A stretch of 41,334 nucleotides of DNA, taken from positions 1 through 41,334 of the IMG/VR virus record IMGVR_UViG_3300036785_000223. One strand, 5' to 3'. Both the position numbers and the translations under genes were made by a program. Below are positions 7,969-16,225 of the stretch, one piece after another. This DNA is from a virus. Numbering within the stretch: the stretch's first letter is position 1; each line of letters starts with the position of its first letter. The notes under the pieces were generated by a model, which made no database searches, had not been told where the DNA came from, and was given only the letters and a program-made list of their open reading frames with translations.

Positions 7969-9338
7969 GCGGGTTGTCGGAAAAGCTTTTAGAGCGGGCG
8001 CTTCTCTCGATCCGTGCCAAGAGCTTCGACCTGGCATTGAGCCAGCTCGCCGAGGCAATCAAATACGATCCAGAGTTGTATGAGGCCTGGATCCTGCGTG
8101 GGAATGTGCTCGCGGCGCAGGATAAGTATTTTGATGCGGCGTTGCATTTCAAGAGCGCGCTTGCGATCAATCCGGATGCCGTTGATGCGTTGACTAACGA
8201 GGCAAATGCGCTAGCCCACCTGGGGATGTTTAAGTCGGCGGAGGAGATTTTTCAACGGGCACTGCTTGTGCGGTCGTCCTGGGAGGCGCATTCGGGTTTG
8301 GCGGATCTCTACAGTTCGCAGATGAAGCTCGACAAGGCCGAGCATCACATGCGCTTGGCGCTGCAGCACGACAATACGGCTGATCGGCATTGGAACCTTG
8401 GAGCGGTTTTGCTCGGCCAGGGCAAGTGGGAGGAGGGGTGGCGGGAATACGCCTATCGCTGGAAAGACAACCCGCTACCGCCGCTGGCGTATAGGGCGCT
8501 TCCTCAATGGGAAGGTCAGCCATTGGATGGCAAGTCGATCGTGCTCTATCCCGAGCAAGGCTACGGGGACGAGATCCTGGGGCTCCGCTGGGGCGCTGCG
8601 GGCCTATTCCCGAACGCTCGACGGGTCTATGTCCAGGCTCGGGTGCCGATGTTGGAGCTGGCACGGTCCTTAAATACCCATGACTTCATTCCGCTGCATC
8701 GGCCTCTGCCTCGGGCTGACTACGGCTGTGCCTTGCTCGACGTGCCACGGATTTTGGGAACTCTTTCTGGCATTGAGGTGTCGAGTTGGCCTCATGCGGC
8801 CTATTTGCAGGCGCCTGTCCGGCGCATTGCGATGTGGAAGGATCGGCTGCCGAAGGGGTTCAATCTCGGGGTTTGCTGGATGAGCGGTGGGCACTTTTCG
8901 ACCACGCTGGCGATCCAGCGGGCGAAGAGCATTCCGGTCGACATGTTACGCGCGTTCAAGCAGCCTGGGGTTAACTTGATCAGTCTTCAGAAGCCAATCA
9001 TGGAGAAGGTTCCGCCAGAGCTTGAGCTGCTCGATATGATGGACGAGGTGGACGACTTTGCTGATACGGCGGCGCTGATTGAAGCGCTCGATCTGGTGGT
9101 CACGGTTGATACTGCGGTGGCGCATGTTGCCGGTGCGATCGGCAAGCGTGTGTTCAACCTGGTGCGCTTCAACGGCTACTGGCCATGGCTGTCACCGGAG
9201 GCAGCGGGAGATCCCTACAAGGCTATTTGGTATTCGTCGATGACGCTGTATCGTCAGCCGCGCATTGGTGATTGGCAGGCACCGGTTGAGCGTGCCGCGT
9301 TGGATCTGGGTAATCTGCGACAGTTGAGGACGCCATGA
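7965..9338 (+). CDS. TPR protein with GT-B glycosyltransferase-like C-terminal domain
   Basis: The protein has 457 residues from ATG 7965, inside the methyltransferase stop. Residues about 5-165 contain four to five tetratricopeptide repeats (for example AWILRGNVLAAQDKYFDAAL, NALAHLGMFKSAEEIFQRAL). Residues about 190-455 form a GT9/heptosyltransferase-like half: YPEQGYGDEI (195-204) matches the GEQGLGDEI-type motif, and DDFADTAALIEALDL...VTVDTAVAHVAGAIG (363-391) matches the nucleotide-sugar-binding end. Such TPR-GT proteins occur in bacterial and phage glycosylation loci. TPRs often bind protein substrates, so protein glycosylation is plausible. The donor and acceptor are unknown. Confidence 0.85.
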   Translation: MSGLSEKLLERALLSIRAKSFDLALSQLAEAIKYDPELYEAWILRGNVLAAQDKYFDAALHFKSALAINPDAVDALTNEANALAHLGMFKSAEEIFQRALLVRSSWEAHSGLADLYSSQMKLDKAEHHMRLALQHDNTADRHWNLGAVLLGQGKWEEGWREYAYRWKDNPLPPLAYRALPQWEGQPLDGKSIVLYPEQGYGDEILGLRWGAAGLFPNARRVYVQARVPMLELARSLNTHDFIPLHRPLPRADYGCALLDVPRILGTLSGIEVSSWPHAAYLQAPVRRIAMWKDRLPKGFNLGVCWMSGGHFSTTLAIQRAKSIPVDMLRAFKQPGVNLISLQKPIMEKVPPELELLDMMDEVDDFADTAALIEALDLVVTVDTAVAHVAGAIGKRVFNLVRFNGYWPWLSPEAAGDPYKAIWYSSMTLYRQPRIGDWQAPVERAALDLGNLRQLRTP

Positions 9339-9694
9339 AGACGGTGATTGTGAAAATCGGTGATGCTCCACCACCGCAAGTGGGCGATGTTTTCATTGTC
9401 AGCGTGGCATCGCTTCGTGGCGGGGGTCAGAGCAATTCGAGGTTTGATGTTCCTGAGGAGCATGACAGCATTCAAGTCGTTAACGGTAAGAAGATCGTGG
9501 TGAGCAGCAAGACGGCGGTTGCCGATGTGGTGGCTGGATTGATGCGGCAGACCGAAAAATATGGTCCTGGCTATCAGGCGCATCGGCGCAGCGATGATAC
9601 CTACATGATCATGTGCTCGGACGGGTGTGACCAGGTGCGGGTTTTGTCGTACGCGAGCGCTGGCCAGAAAATCGAGATCGAAGAGATTGGATAA
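9335..9694 (+). CDS. Hypothetical protein (119 aa)
   Basis: The start overlaps the TPR-glycosyltransferase stop (ATGA) and the stop overlaps the next start (TAATG). The 119-residue protein is beta-rich, beginning MKTVIVKIGDAPPPQVGDVF, with a GKKIVVSSKT segment and a YMIMCSDGCDQVRVLSYA strand pair. No enzyme motif is visible. It lies between the glycan-modification genes and a large virion gene, and its role is unknown. Confidence 0.68.
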   Translation: MKTVIVKIGDAPPPQVGDVFIVSVASLRGGGQSNSRFDVPEEHDSIQVVNGKKIVVSSKTAVADVVAGLMRQTEKYGPGYQAHRRSDDTYMIMCSDGCDQVRVLSYASAGQKIEIEEIG

Positions 9695-9975
9695 TGCCGC
9701 GATTAAGCTTGCAAGGTCCGCACGGCTATTACTGCGAGAGCGGTCCTGACGGGATCGTCGAGCACGACACCTATATGTGTCAGCACGGCGAAGGCGGGCA
9801 CATGGTGATCCAGAAGAAGGGAACCGTGCAGGCTTGGTGCAAACGCTGCATGGGCATGGTATGTGAATATCACGCGCAGTTCGGGGCGTGCAGCCCGCAA
9901 AATCCTAATCGAGAGCAGTGGCTCGAACAGATGGAAGCCAGGGAGAGGTTCCGTCGTGATTTGACTGGCGGGTGA
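9694..9975 (+). CDS. Small zinc-finger-like protein (93 aa)
   Basis: The protein has 93 residues. Cys and His are clustered: YYCESG, MCQHGEGGH, WCKRCMGMVC, then CEYHAQFGAC. Two CxxC or CxxH-like pairs around a beta turn suggest a treble-clef or ribbon-type zinc site. A charged helical tail follows (EQWLEQMEARERFRRDL). I know similar Cys/His-rich small proteins from phage late regions, without assigned function. The start overlaps the previous stop as TAATG. Confidence 0.68.
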   Translation: MPRLSLQGPHGYYCESGPDGIVEHDTYMCQHGEGGHMVIQKKGTVQAWCKRCMGMVCEYHAQFGACSPQNPNREQWLEQMEARERFRRDLTGG

Positions 9976-9981
9976 TCTCTC

Positions 9982-12426
9982 ATGGCGATGTTTCCTCGCC
10001 GCATTGTGGTCGGCAGCCACCAGGGCAAACCTGGTGGCGGGCTTACTGGTGGGTCGGGCGGCGGCGGCGGCGGCGGCGGATTTGGTGGCGGAGGGGTAGC
10101 AGGTCCGCCGGTCATAAATGGAACTCCGCAATTTGCTGCTACTTCGCCAAATGTCCCGACGATACCATCGGCTAACGCTGGTGATATGGTCATAGTCTAC
10201 ATCAGCCATGTGGGGCAGGTTGTAACTGGAATGAGTTCTCCAAATCTTCCATCCGGTGTTTGGACCAGATACGCCCGTAATCTTAAATTAGGCGATACGG
10301 GAGCATCCGAGTTTTGGTATGCCTTTGCCCCGCATTCTTTAGTGAATGAAACAATTACTCCGGCGGGTGGCGGCACGTTCTACAACATGCTGGCTTTTGT
10401 GGTCAGCAATGTGAACAACGCTTATCCATTTGATCCGTCGTACTATGCTTGGTATCCGGCGATGATGGGGCTAAATCCGCAAGACATGGCTATCCCCTAT
10501 ACTATTCGTGCTAACACGATGGTTATCAGTGGTACTCGATACAGTTCAACCACTAATCCGACTTCGGGCGCCGGTTGGACCCAACTTATTCCGATTGGTA
10601 GCGGTCAATCCATACTTGTTCAACAAAAGACCTTTACGTCTCCGCAAGCCGCTTCCTCGGTAATTCTCACGGGTACAGGCGTTAACGATATAAACGATGG
10701 CCTGTTCATGATTGTGACTTCGGATAGCAATGATCCGGCGGAAGTACCAATCCATGGTGGGCCGACGTATTTCAACGATAAGGGACTAACCAAAGCCGTT
10801 GCTGCTGGGTTTGATAGTCCAAGTTTCTTTCAAATTTCGTCATTCTTGGCAGATATTGAAACAGCTCCCAATGCTACGGCGTTCAAGAACCTTGGCTGGA
10901 ATATCATGTACGGTAGAACCGGGAACGATACAGATGCTAGTGCTGGTACTACTTCATTAAGTTTTATCAGGGGCCAAGGAGGTATTTACGTTTTTGAGAA
11001 CTTCCAGGGCAATTGGGTTGGTTTCGATAACACCGGGAGCGCGACCTACACGGTGCCCACACCACCAACCAATCAGACCTTCCAAGTCCCAAGTCATCCT
11101 TTGACGTCAACGATCGGTCCTGATGTTGGAACGAATATAGGCGCAGCTTTTGTCAGTGCCGGTATTGTCGTAGCGTCGATGAGCGGGACTGTTGTTAGTT
11201 ACACTATAAATGGTGGTGGGGCTGGGATCGATACGTTGGTCATCCACGTTACCGCAACTACTGGCAGTGGTTCGCATACAGGACTTTGGTGGTTTGGCAA
11301 TCCATATACGGACGGTTGGATACTGAATGGCAATGCGATGTCCTCGCAGATAGGCTCTGAGACCGTTGCGCTCATGTATCAGGACGAATTTGCTGGGGTG
11401 GACGAATTTGGTGTGACCCTTGCTTGGACCAACGCGGTTGATCGCCGTGTGGCCAATATGCCAAACACCTATTCTGACGGCCGTGCTTTCATTCTGCAGT
11501 TTGACGATAATTATGGAAGTAGAAAAGTCGGGAGTAATCTTGATGCCTACTTCCAACTTCAAGCTACGCAAGCCACCCCAAACACGACAGTTCGGTCTGA
11601 GGTCGATATATTTACCATCGATCAATATTTTATAACTCTGGGGAAGCAGAGCAACTTCATGGGAGCGGGTATTTATGGCGAAGAAGCTAACGCAGGAGGC
11701 GGCACGCTAACTCAAGACCAGTATACAAGAGGTTCGAACTACGGCGATACTATCGATCAGTTGGCTAACCTTCGATGTGGTCGTCCTGGGCCGGTCGGTG
11801 TAGCTATTGAAACCGGGGATGCCAAAACCAACGCTACTTTAGTTAGTCAGCTGATTACTCCGCCTGAGTATAATTGGGTGGTCTGGTCTACGATTATTCA
11901 TGGCGCGAGGCATCTTCTTAATTTTGATCACAATAATGGGCCTTCGCCATATGGTGGCAACGATTGCCTGATTACAAATTCTAACTTTGCTTCGCCGCTT
12001 CCTGGTCAAACTGTGTCGATGGTTTCGCAAGTAACCACTACCTGCAACATGGTGATTACTTACGCTCCGATCATCAATTCTCCGATTGTTGCTCAATACT
12101 GCCGAGCCTCTCCTGTCGGATATGTGGCTCCAACGCCGTTCATAAAACTCACGAATGGGATCGACGTCTGTGTCAAGCACTACACTGGCGGCGGCTCGTT
12201 CACAAACGGTTATTATATGTTCGTCACCACCCGTGGTGGGGAGACCTCTTGGGTTAGTACACTAGCTACTTTCACATTGAACTTCTTGGCTAGCGCAAGT
12301 TCTGCGACGTGTCTTTATGACAGTGAGGGCGTAGATACGGGAACTACATTCCCGATCACGTCTCGACAGTTCACGCACACTTTTCCACATCCGTGGACAG
12401 TTCGCATCTACAGGTTCAATCCCTAA
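9982..12426 (+). CDS. Large tail-associated protein: Gly linker, beta-sandwich, glycosidase-like TIM-barrel region
   Basis: The protein has 814 residues. An N-terminal peptide (1-18) is followed by a poly-Gly linker, GGSGGGGGGGGFGGGG (about 23-38), encoded by seven GGC codons in a row. Residues about 44-250 form a beta-sandwich module (AGDMVIVYISHVG ... FWYAFAPHSLVNETITPAGG) like those of the following genes. From about 260 the protein looks like an alpha/beta-barrel glycoside-hydrolase-like domain: FFQISSFLADIETAP, EFGVTLAW, YGDTIDQLANL, PVGVAIETG and, most telling, VVWSTIIHGARHLLNFDH (about 631-648). A beta C-terminal domain follows. A depolymerase-like host-glycan enzyme is an inference. 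The gene looks more AT-rich than its neighbours. Confidence 0.68.
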   Translation: MAMFPRRIVVGSHQGKPGGGLTGGSGGGGGGGGFGGGGVAGPPVINGTPQFAATSPNVPTIPSANAGDMVIVYISHVGQVVTGMSSPNLPSGVWTRYARNLKLGDTGASEFWYAFAPHSLVNETITPAGGGTFYNMLAFVVSNVNNAYPFDPSYYAWYPAMMGLNPQDMAIPYTIRANTMVISGTRYSSTTNPTSGAGWTQLIPIGSGQSILVQQKTFTSPQAASSVILTGTGVNDINDGLFMIVTSDSNDPAEVPIHGGPTYFNDKGLTKAVAAGFDSPSFFQISSFLADIETAPNATAFKNLGWNIMYGRTGNDTDASAGTTSLSFIRGQGGIYVFENFQGNWVGFDNTGSATYTVPTPPTNQTFQVPSHPLTSTIGPDVGTNIGAAFVSAGIVVASMSGTVVSYTINGGGAGIDTLVIHVTATTGSGSHTGLWWFGNPYTDGWILNGNAMSSQIGSETVALMYQDEFAGVDEFGVTLAWTNAVDRRVANMPNTYSDGRAFILQFDDNYGSRKVGSNLDAYFQLQATQATPNTTVRSEVDIFTIDQYFITLGKQSNFMGAGIYGEEANAGGGTLTQDQYTRGSNYGDTIDQLANLRCGRPGPVGVAIETGDAKTNATLVSQLITPPEYNWVVWSTIIHGARHLLNFDHNNGPSPYGGNDCLITNSNFASPLPGQTVSMVSQVTTTCNMVITYAPIINSPIVAQYCRASPVGYVAPTPFIKLTNGIDVCVKHYTGGGSFTNGYYMFVTTRGGETSWVSTLATFTLNFLASASSATCLYDSEGVDTGTTFPITSRQFTHTFPHPWTVRIYRFNP

Positions 12427-13709
12427 TGCCTACGACAATCTTTACCGCGACGCTCAGCGGATCGAGCACCGGCAATCAGACCAACAGCACGCGTAATGTG
12501 CTGCATCTGACTGGCGATACCCAAGGTCAGATCCGAGTAACATTTCAGGCAGGACCGTCTGCTAGCTGGAAAGTAACGCATGCGGCCTTTCAGCAATCCT
12601 CCGATGGATTTGGCAGCACTAGCAGTGCTGGATATCTTTTCCAGGAATTATTCTTTGGCGGATCATCTGGATTTAATCTGTCGACGGGTCAGTCTATCAC
12701 CAGTGATTGGCTTCCGGCTTGGCAAAGACAGGATGGAACCGGCGGGGGTAATAGATGCGTTATCGTTACCGATGACGATACGGCTGGTAATGGTGACGGT
12801 GGCAATATTGCGCTAGCAACCGGTGTATCTGGCGCTCAGCCTTATAATGCTGCAGCGACCTCTAGCTACAATGCAGCTAATCCCGGCGGCTTCACTTCAG
12901 GTACGGCCGGGCAAGTATTTGGTATTTCGAAGATTGAGACGCAGGGACCGACGCGCTCGGTCACGTTAAATTGGGTTCAATGGAGCGGTCCTCAAGGTAC
13001 TCCAATCAATTCGGTGACGCTAACACCGGGAACGCCTCCTCTGGGATATGGCAATGGCGGCGGGACAATAGCTTCAGGGGATCTGCTGATAGCCGTGATG
13101 TCGTGGGGAGACCAAACTCAGACTGGCATAGATGCAGGAGTTATTGTTCCGCCGAGCGGGTGGACCAGTTTTGGACAGGTTTCAACCGGGGTTTCCGAAA
13201 ATATGCGTGCCGGGTTTTTCTATAAGATTGCCGGTCCAAGCGAGCCCAGCTCCTATACGTTTACGGTTACGACTGCCGAGACTGCCGCCTATGCTTGGGC
13301 GGGCTATTCGGGTGCTTCGATAGATGCATTCGCGGCAGTGCTCGATAATGTGGGATCTGGCACTTCCTTGGCTCCCAGTGTTAGTCCAACAAATGCGAAT
13401 GATCTGTTGGTTTGCTTCTTTGCTGCTACAACCGCTCAAGCAAGCGGCTGGCCTACGAGTATGTACGTCGACGTGTCTCCACAAAACTCATTTTCCGCGA
13501 ACGTCTCGCAGGCGTATGTTGCTTTTGCTGAGCAACCACTTTCGTCCAGCGGTGCGACTGGGACGAGGGCGGTAAACTTTATCAGTGCGCGCCGAACTTA
13601 TATGCTGTCGGTAGCTTTGTCGGCTCCCTCCGGTCCTGGTCCTTCGCAGGGCGCGTTCGGAAGTAGCGGTCCCGGTATTATTCAAAGAACTCGAATGATC
13701 GGAGCTTGA
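12426..13709 (+). CDS. Two-domain beta-rich virion protein
   Basis: ATG 12426 overlaps the previous stop (TAATG) and gives 427 residues. Domain 1 (about 1-185) is a virion-type beta domain with GQIRVTFQAGPSASWKVTHAAF. Domain 2 (about 190-410) is the jelly-roll or sandwich type with SGDLLIAVMSWGD, VPPSGWTSFGQV, AGFFYKIAGPSEPSSYTFTV and AYAWAGYSGASIDAF. It ends in GPGIIQRTRMIGA, which resembles half of the repeat unit in the 963-residue protein downstream. I read it as a tail or surface protein; the exact place in the virion is unknown. Confidence 0.72.
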   Translation: MPTTIFTATLSGSSTGNQTNSTRNVLHLTGDTQGQIRVTFQAGPSASWKVTHAAFQQSSDGFGSTSSAGYLFQELFFGGSSGFNLSTGQSITSDWLPAWQRQDGTGGGNRCVIVTDDDTAGNGDGGNIALATGVSGAQPYNAAATSSYNAANPGGFTSGTAGQVFGISKIETQGPTRSVTLNWVQWSGPQGTPINSVTLTPGTPPLGYGNGGGTIASGDLLIAVMSWGDQTQTGIDAGVIVPPSGWTSFGQVSTGVSENMRAGFFYKIAGPSEPSSYTFTVTTAETAAYAWAGYSGASIDAFAAVLDNVGSGTSLAPSVSPTNANDLLVCFFAATTAQASGWPTSMYVDVSPQNSFSANVSQAYVAFAEQPLSSSGATGTRAVNFISARRTYMLSVALSAPSGPGPSQGAFGSSGPGIIQRTRMIGA

Positions 13710-13710
13710 G

Positions 13711-14076
13711 ATGTCATCCTCCGGCGTTATCATCTCGTCGAGGATCATCGAGCTGAGCGGCAAGTTCCCGTTCGCGCCACCGTCAAAGCCTGCAGCAGCA
13801 CCCTCGGTCTTCGCCTGGGCTGGGCGTTATCCATTCGCGCATGTGTTCTACCGGGTACTTGAGCACGGATACGGCAATGCATTGTTCGATAAGCCGAAGC
13901 CGCCCACACCGAACATGACATGGGCGGAGCAGCCGATTGCGATGCTGCGATTTGCGGTGATGTCGCTTCCGTCAGTTGCGCCGCAGCCGCCGCCAGCAGC
14001 TCCGCCGCCAGTTCCGATGAAGAAGACTGCGGTTTCTGATACGGTTGTTCGGCGTACAGTGATAGCCGGAACATGA
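13711..14076 (+). CDS. Dwarf repeat-unit protein (121 aa), Pro/Ala-rich
   Basis: ATG 13711 has GGAG at 13701-13704. The 121 residues divide into three to four units like those of the 963-residue protein: SVFAWAGRYPFAHVFYRVLE resembles its SLAFSGWPFPAYYRSVDE units, MTWAEQPIAMLRFAVMSL resembles its FSEPxxxxIKPR units, and the tail AVSDTVVRRTVIAGT resembles SASDVVTPQTVLSQG. Linkers are PPAAPPPVP-like. No known family is recognised. The match suggests a common origin and a shared structural role with the repeat protein. Confidence 0.68.
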   Translation: MSSSGVIISSRIIELSGKFPFAPPSKPAAAPSVFAWAGRYPFAHVFYRVLEHGYGNALFDKPKPPTPNMTWAEQPIAMLRFAVMSLPSVAPQPPPAAPPPVPMKKTAVSDTVVRRTVIAGT

Positions 14077-14085
14077 GGATCCGTC

Positions 14086-14655
14086 ATGTCTGCACAAACT
14101 TGGGTTGAAACTTTAACAACGGCGCAGGTTGATGGGCCGACGTTGTCGGCGTTTACGGCGGCGACGACGCTCCTGCCATCGGCTGCTATCTACACGTTCC
14201 CGGCGAACTACTTCTACATCGGCAGGCGCATTCACGTTAAGGCGTCGGGCCGCATCTCGACGTTCACTTCCGGTACCTTCACGGTCACCTTCACGCTCGG
14301 AACATTAGCGACGCCGATCACCGTAGCGCCCGGTACTGCTGGATCCCCGATGAATATGCTGGCCTCGCAGACCAATACGGCTTGGCAGCTTGATCTCGAC
14401 ATGACGTGCAGAGCGATTGGGGCTGGCCCGTCATCCACTATCCTTGGCATTGCTGTTTTCACATCTAATGCATTGGCCGGTTCAACTGGGGGTGCGCAGG
14501 CGACGTCCTATGTGTTGCCGACAGCAGCTCCAGCTGTAGGATCAGTGTTTGATAGCACGCTGACGCAGACGGCCAATTTGTTCATAGGCTGCTCGGTCTC
14601 GAATGCAGCGAATGGTATTACCCTGCATCAGTATTCCTTGGAGAGTTACAATTAA
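14086..14655 (+). CDS. Beta-rich virion protein (189 aa)
   Basis: SD GAGGAT at 14075-14080 precedes the ATG. The 189-residue protein is rich in Thr, Ala, Ser and Gly, with strand-like segments: NYFYIGRRIHVKASGRISTF, TFTVTFTLGTLATPI, WQLDLDMTCRAIG and a TANLFIGCSVSNAANGITL end. I recognise this pattern (grow the mean, R-I-H-V-K-x-x-G, then a length-regular beta series) from virion proteins of other phages but cannot name it. It is probably a head or tail surface protein. Confidence 0.68.
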   Translation: MSAQTWVETLTTAQVDGPTLSAFTAATTLLPSAAIYTFPANYFYIGRRIHVKASGRISTFTSGTFTVTFTLGTLATPITVAPGTAGSPMNMLASQTNTAWQLDLDMTCRAIGAGPSSTILGIAVFTSNALAGSTGGAQATSYVLPTAAPAVGSVFDSTLTQTANLFIGCSVSNAANGITLHQYSLESYN

Positions 14656-14664
14656 GGATATGAC

Positions 14665-14841
14665 GTGGCCTCTCCTCCCGGTCGCATATTTGTTCCAGGC
14701 AAAGGGCCTGCCAAGGCCTTGAAGACGACGCAGGCATTTCCGCCGAACCCGCAGACCCCGGCAACGCTAGTCTTCTCGTCTAATAGCGATGTCGAAAAGT
14801 TGCTGACTTTGACCGTGATCGCTGTTGGCAATCAGCAATGA
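14665..14841 (+). CDS. Dwarf GTG-start protein (58 aa), single repeat unit
   Basis: This frame starts at GTG 14665 with AAGGA at 14654-14658 and runs 58 codons to a TGA that overlaps the next gene's ATG (ATGA at 14838). It fills the otherwise empty 182-base gap between two virion genes exactly. The protein starts MASPPGRIFVPGKGP and ends TPATLVFSSNSDVEKLLTLT plus VIAVGNQQ. That ending resembles one unit of the 963-residue protein (IPATLAAYIVSDVTIPQLVL and so on). The alternative ATG at 14660 in another frame gives only about 20 codons. Confidence 0.62.
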   Translation: MASPPGRIFVPGKGPAKALKTTQAFPPNPQTPATLVFSSNSDVEKLLTLTVIAVGNQQ

Positions 14842-15530
14842 CTGTGATCTTGGATGCTAAGGCAGCAGCGGTAACTCTTGCACCGGGCGTAAACACGATA
14901 GCATCTTCCAATTTGACGATTGGAACCGGGAATTGCTTGGTCGCTACTTTTTTTAATAATGCTGTCGCTGCTGTGTTCCCCGTCTTTACGTCGATTACTT
15001 GGGGATCACAGAATTTGAATTTGATCCCGGATATCAGCCAGGAGGCAGGATCAGCTGGATCTGGTCTTGGCGTTGTTGCTATGTGGGTTTTGATGAACCC
15101 GACGCCTGGCGTGCAGACACTGACATTTACCTGGTCTGGCGGTGCGCAGCTTGGGGAAATCTATTCGGCTTCGTTCAACAACGTCGGAGGATTTGTTGTT
15201 GATAACGTCTCAAGTGCTGGGACGACGGCTTCCTATCTCGAAGCAAGCGGTTCTGGGCATCTTATCGTGGATGCGATCCAAAATACCAGCCAGAATATAA
15301 CTGGCAGCTCAGGGGTGGGGCAGACGCAGCTTGTTGTTGATAATACGTCGGTTCATTTCGGACAGAGCTATATTGCGAACCAAACCTCGCCGCACTTTTT
15401 TTGGACATTTGCGGCATCAGCATCGTGGTCAGCTGTTACGGTTGATCTCTTTCCTCAACCTGGGCCTTCTGCACTATCGTTTGAGGGCAGTCCGGTGATG
15501 AAGCGGCAGTTCGGCGTGATTAATACGTAG
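14838..15530 (+). CDS. Beta-sandwich virion protein, paralogue 1
   Basis: This 230-residue protein overlaps the dwarf gene's stop (ATGA). It shares with the next gene the blocks SSNLTIGxGNCLV, FTSITWGSQNLNL, MNPxPGxQTLTFxWxG and GVGQTQLxxDN, in the same order and spacing. The DNA is also similar in these blocks, so this is a tandem duplication. The fold is probably the beta-sandwich type seen in domain 2 of the 12426-13709 product. The C-terminal tail SPVMKRQFGVINT matches the tail type of its neighbours. A surface or fibre role is inferred. Confidence 0.75.
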   Translation: MTVILDAKAAAVTLAPGVNTIASSNLTIGTGNCLVATFFNNAVAAVFPVFTSITWGSQNLNLIPDISQEAGSAGSGLGVVAMWVLMNPTPGVQTLTFTWSGGAQLGEIYSASFNNVGGFVVDNVSSAGTTASYLEASGSGHLIVDAIQNTSQNITGSSGVGQTQLVVDNTSVHFGQSYIANQTSPHFFWTFAASASWSAVTVDLFPQPGPSALSFEGSPVMKRQFGVINT

Positions 15531-15540
15531 GAATTGTGAA

Positions 15541-16212
15541 ATGGCTGTAACATTTGATGCCAATGCAACGGCTGTAACCACAGGCAGTAGCGTGACGACG
15601 ATATCGTCTTCCAACCTGACGATTGGATCCGGGAATTGTTTGGTTGTGAGTTTTATTACCAGTCCTTCCATCGCACTTCCTCCTTTCACGTCGATCACTT
15701 GGGGATCGCAGAACTTGAATTTAACTCCTAACGTATTGCAGGCGGCGCCTGGAGCTAGTTCAGGCATTGTTGGAATGTGGATTTTCTTAAATCCTGTGTC
15801 CGGAACTCAAACGCTGACCTTTAATTGGACTGGGACGCGTTTTGTGGACATCTATTCGTCTTCCTATAACGGGGTGGGTGGTTTTAGTACCTCATCTGCT
15901 TCTGGTACTAGCGCGGCCCCATCCTATTCCATTACTAGTGGCGCTGGCCATTTTGCGGTCGATGCCGTTCAGGGTGGGAACACGTCCGTGATTGGTTCTG
16001 GAGTTGGTCAAACGCAACTCGCGCTGGACAATTCTTTGATTGCGATGGGACAGAGCTATATTTCGAACCAGCCGACTGCTTCGTTCAGTTGGACACTTAG
16101 TCCATCAACGAACTGGTCGGCGGTCCTGGCGGATCTTGTCCCAGTGTCTATGACGGCTGGCCTTGCCACTGGCGAGGCGGTTGTTCAATCGTTCCGAACG
16201 CTGAGCTACTGA
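15541..16212 (+). CDS. Beta-sandwich virion protein, paralogue 2
   Basis: SD AGGAA at 15529-15533 precedes this 223-residue protein. It is the tandem copy of the gene just upstream: SSNLTIGSGNCLV, FTSITWGSQNLNL, GTQTLTFNWTG and GVGQTQLALDN align without large gaps, while loop regions differ strongly. Conserved core strands with variable loops would suit a binding protein under diversifying selection, which is an inference. The tail GEAVVQSFRTLSY again resembles a half repeat unit. Confidence 0.75.
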   Translation: MAVTFDANATAVTTGSSVTTISSSNLTIGSGNCLVVSFITSPSIALPPFTSITWGSQNLNLTPNVLQAAPGASSGIVGMWIFLNPVSGTQTLTFNWTGTRFVDIYSSSYNGVGGFSTSSASGTSAAPSYSITSGAGHFAVDAVQGGNTSVIGSGVGQTQLALDNSLIAMGQSYISNQPTASFSWTLSPSTNWSAVLADLVPVSMTAGLATGEAVVQSFRTLSY

Positions 16213-16225
16213 AGTGAGGTGATGC

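Noticed and set aside
10057-10080. GGC run as a phase-variation tract
   Set aside because: It is a triplet repeat in frame (Gly linker); changes in copy number would not switch the gene off.
14660-14722. ATG frame in the gap before 14838
   Set aside because: It gives only about 20 codons; the GTG frame at 14665 fills the gap and overlaps the next start.
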